Of a stretch of 64,000 nucleotides of DNA, positions 56,429 to 64,000 are shown one piece after another. This stretch comes from Schistocephalus solidus (Eukaryota > Platyhelminthes > Cestoda > Diphyllobothriidea > Diphyllobothriidae): contig WEDG01002888.1 of assembly GCA_017591395.1 (NCBI GenBank), forward strand, positions 1 through 64,000, given 5' to 3'. Below the pieces are notes generated by a model. It was not told the origin of the DNA and ran no database searches. It saw only the letters and a program-made list of their open reading frames with translations. A program made the position numbers and the translations under genes. How positions within the stretch are numbered: position 1 is the stretch's first letter; each line of letters opens with the position of its first letter.

Positions 56429-57316
56429 TTATCCACTTTGGGCGGTTTGTAGTTGTCTTTCTCCTGAGAGGACAGTTGAGGTAAACAATCCTTTCAATAA
56501 CGAGCTCAATGTTGCCCAATCTTTATTCGTCTTACCATGTAGTTCTGTTTCCCAGGATATCTCTGACATTTGTCTTCTCATAAGTGAGTAGTACCCCTTC
56601 CAAATGTTTCTTTCCCAAGTATTGGGTAAATTTGGTTTGGAAAACAGTGAGTACTCGAAGCACAGCGTAATGTGATCACTTGAGCCTAATGGTGGTCGAT
56701 CCTGTAGGTCTAGCACATTTTCCTCATCTCATGTAAAAATCAGGTCAAGAGAGTTTGACTGTTGTCCTTCACTCACCCGTGTTCCAAATGTGACGTTCTG
56801 ACAGAGAAGTTTGTCTGTTACCCATTGCAATAGTTTGTGGTTGAAATTATCTGGCATTCCCTGTGCCGTCCATATTTTCCAGTCAATACCAGGGGCTTTA
56901 AAATCCCCGACAATGAGGACATCTTACTTCTCGCTGGCTTTGTAGAGTTCCATTATGAGAATGAGATTCTGATCGAAAGTCTGATAGGGCGAACGGTACA
57001 CAACCGATATCGTCAGTGGTCTGGAATAATTAGCAGATATAGTAATGCTTAAGACTTCCACATCGCGTAATGGAATGTGTATGTCAGCAATAGTGGTCAG
57101 TTTGCGAGTAACATAAAATATGACTGCTCCTCCTCGAATTGGTCTGTCTCTCCTGAAGTGCTGATATCCTCTGAGTGATATTTCAGAATCAGTTATGTCT
57201 ACAGTTAGCCACGTTTCAGTGAAAGCCATAACGTCTGGTTTAATTTCATCCAATACGTTTCTAAGGTCGTCCAGCGTGTTGAATAGGCTTTGTACATTTG
57301 CGGAGATGACTTTCAA
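56429..57316 (-). pseudogene. LINE B endonuclease
   Basis: 56924-57316 carries MKVISANVQSLFNTLDDLRN, DVMAFTETWLTVDITDSEIS, RPIRGGAVIFYV and SVVYRSPYQTFDQNLI. After a break, 56429-56716 carries MLDLQDRPPLGSSDHITLCF with the SDH motif. The GDFN block (about 56900-56920) lies between them in another frame and reads VGDFKAPG, so the Asn is replaced. Confidence 0.75.
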
Positions 57317-58558
57317 TGCTCGATTCGTCGGGAGACCCAGCCTCCAATGTTACAGATTTCGGCCACAGGAAGGACACATTTATCTGGACTATTTGACTGT
57401 CGTTGATTTTCAGCCGTTTCTCCCCTCTGCCAATTCTCTCCCTCAATTCTCTCCCTCATTTTCAGCCGTTCCCTCGGCTAGTAGTCCGGCTGAAAAAAAC
57501 TTGTTTGTGCGATCCCCGTAAGGTCATTCTTCCTTCTAACAGAAGTGCTGCTTCGGTTTCGATTTCTAAAATACTTTTTAAGAGATCTTTGGGATAGTTT
57601 CATGTCGCGGCTGGGGTCTGCTTTACCTAGTCGGAAAGCTTTTTGCATGGTGTAAATTTCCCTTTTCTTCAGGACTGCATTGGCATATTCATGAAGAAGA
57701 TCTAGATCGTGTGTCACTCATTCCTTCGGAATGCAGTACGTGGATTCTGGGACACCCCGTATTACGATATTTCGGTTACGGTTTATGGGCGAGGTCCTTA
57801 TTTTCCCACCCACGCTAGGGTGGGAGTTCACAGAGGTGGCGTTACTCGTGGATGCTAACACTTCAAACATGAGAGTGATTTTTGTCCGACGCTGGGCTTC
57901 TGGGACTTACATTTTTGGATGAAATATTACCTTTGTCTTCCGAAACTTGTTTCTTCATTTTCTGGGATCCCTGCTGGTTGCCCTTTTTCCTTTCTGGAGA
58001 CTGTTTAACGGCTAAACTGAGCTTCGTGGACGAAGCGCCATCATCCTTTTTGGATGTGATGGCTACAGAAGCTGTGCATGCGTATGTTCGTTTGCCTTTC
58101 TCATGTTCCCCCTTTAGGGACTGCTTGTGCTCGGCTAAAATGTGAGGAGGTTTCTTCAAATTCTCTATCTCCATCTTCAGCCCTTTCATATTCTTTTTAA
58201 TCTACGAAAATTTTTGAAGAATTTTAAAGCATATCGCACACGCTTCGTCCTCGTACTTAACATCCAAAAAACTTATCAAACTCTTGGCCCGTTTGGCGGG
58301 TGGTGACTTTAAGGAAACATGCCTGGAATTGAGGTCATTGGTATTATGATGAGTGTTTATGTCCTCATTTAAATTTAAATCAGCGAGTTCGTCGTGCGGT
58401 GATAGCTCAGTGGTATCACCATCGTTTCCCGCACATTGGTACCTTGGTTCGATCCTCGGTGGTACCACGTATTTTGCACGATCTTTGTATATCTCTAATT
58501 TGGTCTCTCCATTCTGCAATCTTGTTCTCAATCCCAGAACCGTTTGTTGACAGTTCAT
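57261..58558 (-). pseudogene. LINE B ORF1 region
   Basis: Blocks are: 58202-58558 (CQQTVLGLRTRLQNGETKLE, possible coiled coil, then SPPAKRAKSLISFLDVKYED and EACAICFKIL); 57863-58189, very Lys/Ser-rich (VKQSPERKKGNQQGSQKMKK); 57478-57717 (LDLLHEYANAVLKKREIYTM, QKAFRLGKADPSRD); and 57261-57446 (RIGRGEKRLKINDSQIVQIN). The third and fourth blocks resemble the family A ORF1. The paired Cys in EACAIC recalls the start of a zinc-binding motif, but no full finger is visible. Confidence 0.6.
58396..58467 (+). other. tRNA-like A-box/B-box pair, antisense to LINE B ORF1
   Basis: TAGCTCAGTGG (58403-58413) and GGTTCGATCCT (58446-58456) match Pol III A- and B-box consensus with tRNA-like 32-nt spacing. 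Acceptor and D stems do not pair well, so it is not a functional tRNA gene. It may be a tRNA-derived remnant. Confidence 0.45.
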
Positions 58559-58770
58559 GCTCTCTTTCGTTGAGTAATCCAGTTGAAAAAAACGTCGGGG
58601 TGTGTGTCCTTGATTGTGAATCGTCGTGAACGAATAAGTCTGACTTTAAGTAACGTTAAGTCACTTTATTTAGGGAAGTAGGCTTTCAGCTTTGAGCTCC
58701 CAAATCACAAGCAAAAATTTCAAAAGAATAAACGTTTACAGTAATAAATCTGACAAACGAAAATATAGGG

Positions 58771-60688
58771 TCATCGATATGTGTGGGCCAGGTGCGAGCT
58801 GCCACCGTTGACACAATCTTCATTATATGTACAATAGTTTCTCAGCAAATGAGTATCTAGTTTGCGTTTAAATGTGTCAACAGTTTCTGAAAAGACCACC
58901 TCATCAGGGAGTCCGTGCCATTCTCCAACAACCCTCTGCGAAAAGGCGTTCCGATGGACGTCTGTGTGGACCAACTTCCTCAGCAGTTTAAAGGGATGAC
59001 CTCGCAGATGTTCCGTTCCAGCCAATTCGAAGAAGTCAGCAAATTCTAGGGCACACTCGTGGCTTCTGACAACCTGATAGGTTTGGATGGGGTCGCCACG
59101 TAGTTGCCTGTAATTGAGAGGAAACAAATCATGTTTAGCCAGTCTGGCTTCGTAAGGCAGACAACTAAGATTCTTGATCATCTTCGTATCCCTCGCCTAC
59201 ACTTGTTTGAGCTGTAGATAATCCTTCTTAAACCACGGACACCAGGCCTGGACGGCATATTCCAAGTGAGATCGAACGAATGCCCTGTAGGTTTTTCAGA
59301 AGAGTTCCTTATGAACCTGCACATATCCACGTCTGAGCGTAAATAAGACCTGTGTCGCGCGTTTAGCTGCCTTTAAGCACTGTGAAGATGCTTTAAGTGG
59401 GGAGTTTATTAAAACACCGTGGTCCTTCTGTTCATCGAAAATTGAAAGTGGCTGCCCATTGATAATGTATTGATAGGAATCAACCTCCTCACTGGTCCTT
59501 CTAGTAAGCAGTGTTCGTACCACACACTTCCCAACATTAAAATTTCAGAGCCAACGAGCAGACCAGTTGGTAAGACGGTTGAGATCCTCTTGAAGTTTGT
59601 GCCTATTGGAATCAGATCTGATGACCCCCATAATTTATATCGTCTGAAAACATGACAGCGCTGCAACCCAGGTCGTAAACACAGTCTTTGATGTACACTA
59701 AGAAGAGTAACGGCTCCAAGACGGATCCTTGAGGGACACCACTTAGAACCGGAGTAGGTGTTGACTTTGAGGTATCGACGCACACAGTTTGCAATCTTCC
59801 TGTAAGAAAATCTGTGATCCATGTTAGCAGCATTCCTCTTATGACAATTTCGGATAATTTGTAGATGAGACTTTTGTGTGGGACACTGTACAACGCCTTC
59901 TTGAAATCAGTGTAAATGACGTCAACCCTGCCATCTTCGTCCAATGCGCGAGTCCACTGATCTGTGGAGAGTAATAAACTGGAAAGACAGGAGTGATTCT
60001 GTCTGAAGCCATGCTGGAGCTCTGAGACTAATCGGTTTTCATCAAGGAAATTCATGGTCACCTTCTTAATTATTTATTCCATTATTTTACAGCCAATGGA
60101 GGTAAGGCTGACAGGCTGATAATTGTTGACATTAGATCGAGCCCCACTCTTGTATATGGGATATATATATTTGCCGAGTTCCATTCGGATTGCAGTTTCC
60201 CTGATTCAAATGACGAATTGAATACATGACCTAGTGGTTTAAATAGTTCGCCAGTCAGTTCTTTTAAGAAATTTGCCAGTAAATCGTTTTGGACCAGATG
60301 ACTTAGCTTCTTTGAGATTTTGCAGTTCTCGTTGCACCAGAGGTTCCGGGAGGAGCATATATCCAAGCACTGTACCGGCATCTTTAACAACACTATTGAC
60401 GTGGTCACATTGACGTTTTGGTTCTCTAGTGAATGCCAAGGCAAAGAACTGACCCATGTACTCGGCCTTCTTACAATTTTCAACGACTTCAACACCATTG
60501 CCATCCATAAGTACTGCGACTGGCTCCTTGTTTTTTAATCGAATATTGATATAATGGAATAAAATTTTTGGTTTATATTCAGCCTGTTGAATAATTCTTG
60601 ATTTCAAGTTCTTCTTTGCCTGATGAATCATTTTTTTGACAGCATTTCTTTGATCACGAAATTCCTTGAGATGCTCTGCTGACCTCAT
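58771..60688 (-). pseudogene. LINE A reverse transcriptase and C-terminus
   Basis: 60239-60688 is linker to RT start (AEYKPKILFHYINIRLKNKE, LKEAKSSGPKRFTGKFLK). 59612-60061 has LVSELQHGFRQNHSCLSSLL, VDVIYTDFKKALYSVPHKSL, GVPQGSVLEPLLFLVYIKDC and MFSDDI, where the active site is SDD instead of ADD. 58771-59181 holds the C-terminal block MIKNLSCLPYEARL, PLNYRQLRGDPIQTYQ and RHPF-like GHPFKLLRKL. The copy is inactive through frameshifts. Confidence 0.8.
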
Positions 60689-60823
60689 TTCCCTGCATAC
60701 CTTCCATGTTTATTCTTCTTCTTTAACTGCCTGTTAATTTCTCTTGTTAACCAAAAAGGGCGACTAGTATTTTTTCGCACCTTCACTGGACAAAAGCGTT
60801 CAATCAGATCGAGTGACACTGTC

Positions 60824-61694
60824 TTAAATGATCGCCAGTCGTCCTCTGGATTTCAAAGGCGTAAGCCTATTTTCCTCAAATACACTGAACACACTGAACA
60901 CTGGATTCCCTTTAAGCAAAAAATCCCATTTCATGGACACCAGTTCTTTCCTCGTCGCGTTAAAATCAGCCTTCCGTATATTTCGCTTGCATTCCGCTCC
61001 ATTCTGGCACTGAGAATAAAGTGAGTTATTCCACGTCAGCATACTATGGTCACTCTTACCGAGGGGTGCAATTGAATACACTTCATCGATGTAAGAGAAG
61101 TCCTTTGTAAATACTAGGTTCAGTCAATTTTCTCTCTGGTTCTCTCTAAATCTCGTTGGTATGTTTATCTTCTGTACCAGAGGTTGGTCGATAGTGAAAT
61201 CCATTAGCTTGTGGTCTAAGGAAGTTGGTGCATCGCCAACTGTCAGATTTACCCAGTCTACTGTAGGTGCATTGAAATCTCCAGCAATAAGCACCTCCTG
61301 GTGACTTGCTACTTCCTTGAGCAAATGGAGGAGGGACTTATCAGCTGCACTTGGAATGTTCGGTGGTCTGTAGATCGTCAAGAATTGTAGGTTCTGTGAA
61401 CACTCCTTTTTCAATCTTTATCCAGAGAAATTCATATTCAAGGAACAGGGCACGCGCTCGTTCGAGTGCCGAGATTCCTGTCCTTACATATATGGCAACT
61501 CAACCTCCCTGTTTATTTTCTCGGTCTATTCGAAAGAGTTGGTATGCATCTATCGAAACCTCGCTAGCTACGATTTCGGCTCTGAGCCACAATTCCGTAA
61601 TGGCAATGACATTGGAGATTCGGTCTGAGACTAGTGCTTTGAGCTCGTCTTCTTTCGAAAAGAGACTCTGAGCATTGGTATACAAACATCTCAA
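60824..61694 (-). pseudogene. LINE A endonuclease
   Basis: 61500-61694 reads MRCLYTNAQSLFSKEDELKA and NVIAITELWLRAEIVASEVS (E-L-W in place of E-T-W). 61124-61414 has QFLTIYRPPNIPSAADKSLL and VLIAGDFNAPTVDWVNL with intact GDFN. 60824-61081 has IAPLGKSDHSMLTWN with SDH and RNIRKADFNATRKELVSMKW. Frameshifts separate the three blocks. Confidence 0.8.
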
Positions 61695-61879
61695 TTTAGA
61701 CTTGTTCCTGATTAGCTAAAACTAACTTGAGCGGTCAGGGTCTCTCTCTTCTGATATGTCGATTTGTTGCTTTGCAAATCTAAAGGCCTTCATCACCGTT
61801 ACTTCCTCGTTAAGTCGCAGAAGTTCGTTGAGGAGACATTGGAACAATTATAGGTCTGCCGATATTTGCGCTTCGTGAG

Positions 61880-63480
61880 TAATGGCTGTAGATTCGTGGA
61901 GTCCGTGAATTATCAGGCATTGCGCTTTTTCCAGATATCTGAAAGAGCAGTATATCCATGCCTTAAAAACGAAGAAGTGGAAAGGTGCTGACCACTCTTC
62001 TTATCTTAGCGGTTGGCTACGTGCGCGCGATAGCAGCTTTACAGTGACGATGTAGAAGTTCGCTCCCCAGATCCCCTCGAAAAAGGTAATGTAAGAAATA
62101 AGTCCTCAACTGTTGCCACGTCCGATTTTGGGGGACGTTTCTCTATATATTTATTGATAAACTTCTCGGGAACTCCGATTTTCTCGCAGAGCGGTTTGTT
62201 AAAGGACCAGTTTGTTCTCCACTTTATCAGGATAACATTTCCCCCTAGTTCGATTGATTAGGCAACGAACTAGGCTTCGTTTCTGACTAAGGGGTACAAA
62301 ACTGTAGACATTCCCATAATGAACTGTACAAATTATCTTACGAAATAAAATTCTAATGAATGTTCCACCAGGTGTACTGTTAAATAGGACGTCTTGAAAG
62401 GTGACGGATTATTCTTATTCTTTTTCTGAAATGAAGATTAACTGGATGAGTCTGATTCACTTTATGCAGGAGCGTGTCCAAATAAAGCTTTTCATCTGCT
62501 ATTGCAAAACTATCATCTACATATCGAGAATAGAAAAAGGGTCTTTTATAACTGTCGAGAGCTGGTTGTTCTCTAGTTTTGCCATTAAGACAGCAGCTAG
62601 TATAAGTCCAAGGGATGATCCCATCGCTACGCCATCGATTTGATGCTGAAATTGACCATCGAAACTGAATTAAACATAACGCTTGCAGCGAATGAGCAAT
62701 TCCTTGAGGACTTCGACCGGAATGCCGATTGGGAACTCCCGTCTCACAATCTCGTCACATAAAAACTATGGTTTCCGTGAGAGGAGTATAAGTGAATAAA
62801 GACACAACAGCTAAGGGTTGCAAAGTTTTCCCATTGAGATAAGTTTTTCTTACGGAATCGATGACTTTTAACGTATCCCGTAGTCTACGTGATGCTATTT
62901 GGTGTTGAATCGGTTTAAGCCTCTCTTCGAGCTCCTTTGCAATTGCGTGATATGGTGAATTTAACATGTCTAATATCGGCGGTATTGGATGGTCTGGTTT
63001 GTGAACCTTAAGCATAGCATATAGCCTTGGGGGATTTACCGGTGGGTTTAAGAGCTTCGAACTCGTGTCCACTAAGGAAACCTTGGTTTTTCAGTTTTCG
63101 GAGACACTTTGTAAGTTTGATTCCTACAGTCTCAGTTTTGTCCTAATTTTCCTCTCTCTTTTCAAATAACTACCATCAGACAGGATTGATTCGATCTTCG
63201 AAACGTAAACATTTCTATTACTTAGAACGAGACGAGAACTCTTGTCCAGTTTGGTGATGCGTATTTCCTTATTTTGCCACAGTTCCTTGAGTTTCCTCAA
63301 ATGTTCTTTCGTAAGATGCCCGATTCTTATTGGTATTGTTGTAAAATATTGATAGCAACAATTCATGGCCACTGATTTGAAATATTTCGCGTTCGCTGGT
63401 GTTGTGTGTACTAGATCACGCGTCTTACTCAACAGGTTTTCAAATTGAACTTCCGCCACTAATCTTTTCGGTATTCAGAT
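61880..63480 (-). mobile_element. Penelope-like element, partial
   Basis: 63124-63459 is the N-terminal region with ITKLDKSSRLVLSNRNVYVS. 62755-63072 has PPRLYAMLKVHKPDHPIPPI, SPYHAIAKELEERLKPI and LAVVSLFTYTPLTETIVFM, the RT motifs typical of Penelope-like elements. Other frames downstream give DGVAMGSSLGLILAAVLMAK (about 62640) and the catalytic YVDDSFAIAD at 62494-62523. LFLTLPFSRG near 62100 is the post-RT block. No GIY-YIG nuclease domain was seen; the element stops where LINE A begins. Multiple frame breaks. Confidence 0.75.
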
Positions 63481-64000
63481 AGAAAAACGAAATTTGTGGC
63501 CCAAGGATAGAACTTTGATCAGATATTTGTCAAGTGTCCAGTTAGTGAAATTATGTACATACTGCTACGGGGAATTGGGAAAAATGGTGTGTGCCTTAAC
63601 CGGGTTAGCACTCTGAAGAAGCTTTATTCATTTCACTTCCATAGGTCTGTGTTCCGTTTCCGTTTAGTTCACTTAATTAAGCGAAAGATATGCAAATGCC
63701 TTTGAACGCCCTATTGGTTATAAGGTGGCTCAGAAAAAACTTCAATTCGGAGCGTTCTTCGAATTTGGTTTAAAATTATCGACATCAGAGGAATTTACTG
63801 CTTTCGAGATTTCGGCCTACTGGTCACACTTGTAGACTATTTATTTATCGTTGGACTCTATTTGACATACTCTTGATCCTCATTAGACTACTACAGGACA
63901 GCAGCAGAAACGTCCGATATCCTCCTCCTGCTTACTTCTCGTCAGCAGCTCTACGAGATCTGCCAGTCTACAAGAGGCTGAGTCATTTTGGTATTTTATG
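63481..64000. other. Unassigned; decayed LINE 3' end at 63682-63714
   Basis: The minus strand at 63682-63714 reads AGGGCGTTCAAAGGC-ATTT-GC, a degenerate version of the 3'-terminal stem-loop of families F and H. Nothing else is recognised to the window end. Confidence 0.35.

Larger units (their letters stand above)
54308..58625 (-). mobile_element. CR1-like LINE family B, near full length
   Basis: Minus-strand order: ORF1 (58558-57478), endonuclease (57316-56600), linker (56519-56205), RT (56247-54868), C-terminus (54884-54612) and 3' UTR. The last ~50 bp is displaced to 46565-46629 by the D insertion. It lies directly against the 3' tail of the family A element at 58640. This is the most complete B copy and defines the family. 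Confidence 0.85.
58640..61820 (-). mobile_element. CR1-like LINE family A, long copy
   Basis: Minus-strand order: ORF1 tail trace (about 61800-61740, VTVMKAFRFAKQ), endonuclease (61694-60824), linker (60735-60560), RT (60504-59523), C-terminus (59523-58771) and 3' UTR with stem-loop (58671-58702) and AAGTGACTT-type tail. 5' truncation lies inside ORF1, against the Penelope-like element. A small duplication of the ACACTGAACA word occurs near 60882-60905. Confidence 0.8.

Noticed and set aside
58396..58467. Functional tRNA gene
   Set aside because: A and B boxes are present but acceptor and D stems do not pair.
1..64000. CRISPR array, bacterial operon or rRNA gene
   Set aside because: No regularly spaced short repeats, no operon-like genes and no rRNA signature anywhere.

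Overview
This is non-coding-rich eukaryotic DNA. Two host genes can be partly assembled from the sequence. Both have very small spliceosomal introns (32-44 bp) next to a few long ones. Almost everything else is transposon remains. Small introns, many CR1/Jockey-type and RTE-type non-LTR elements, a Penelope-like element, Ty3/Gypsy pieces, and an RTE-like element with C-terminal C2H2 fingers together suggest a flatworm, most likely a large-genome tapeworm (inference; no species marker is present). There are no prokaryotic operons, rRNA genes, convincing tRNA genes or CRISPR arrays.

For tracking I use ad hoc family letters. A, B, F and H are CR1-like LINEs. C and E are other Jockey-superfamily LINEs. 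D is the RTE-like element with zinc fingers. G is a second RTE-like family.

Layout. 1-3000: 3' ends of A(+), F(-) and A(-). 3000-3890: no clear content. 3890-6530: 5' half of A(-) with ORF1 and endonuclease. 6521-11960: an E element(-) split by a C insertion (7846-9467). 12541-15402: a second C copy(-). 15416-15660: degenerate CCCTAA-like array. 16276-22217: two ~1.2-kb direct repeats that look like Gypsy LTRs, with a gag start, a G fragment and an inserted B(-). 23934-27378: a bHLH-PAS transcription factor gene(+), whose PAS-B reading frame runs up to a D-family 3' end at 27420. 29990-35600: two G relics in tandem(+). 36315-36962: a small host gene(-). 37990-41560: G relics in both orientations. 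42350-44000: decayed Gypsy pol(+). 44570-46500: LINE relics. 46565-58625: a full-length B(-) carrying a D(+) insertion with a 12-bp target-site duplication, itself carrying another B(+) with a 7-bp duplication. 58640-61820: long A(-). 61880-63480: Penelope-like element(-).

Most element ORFs contain frameshifts and stops, so nothing here appears able to move by itself. Two things deserve most attention. First, LINE families A, B, F and H share a conserved 3'-terminal stem-loop followed by a family-specific short tandem repeat tail. Second, the bHLH-PAS gene can be joined exon to exon in correct phase for six exons.
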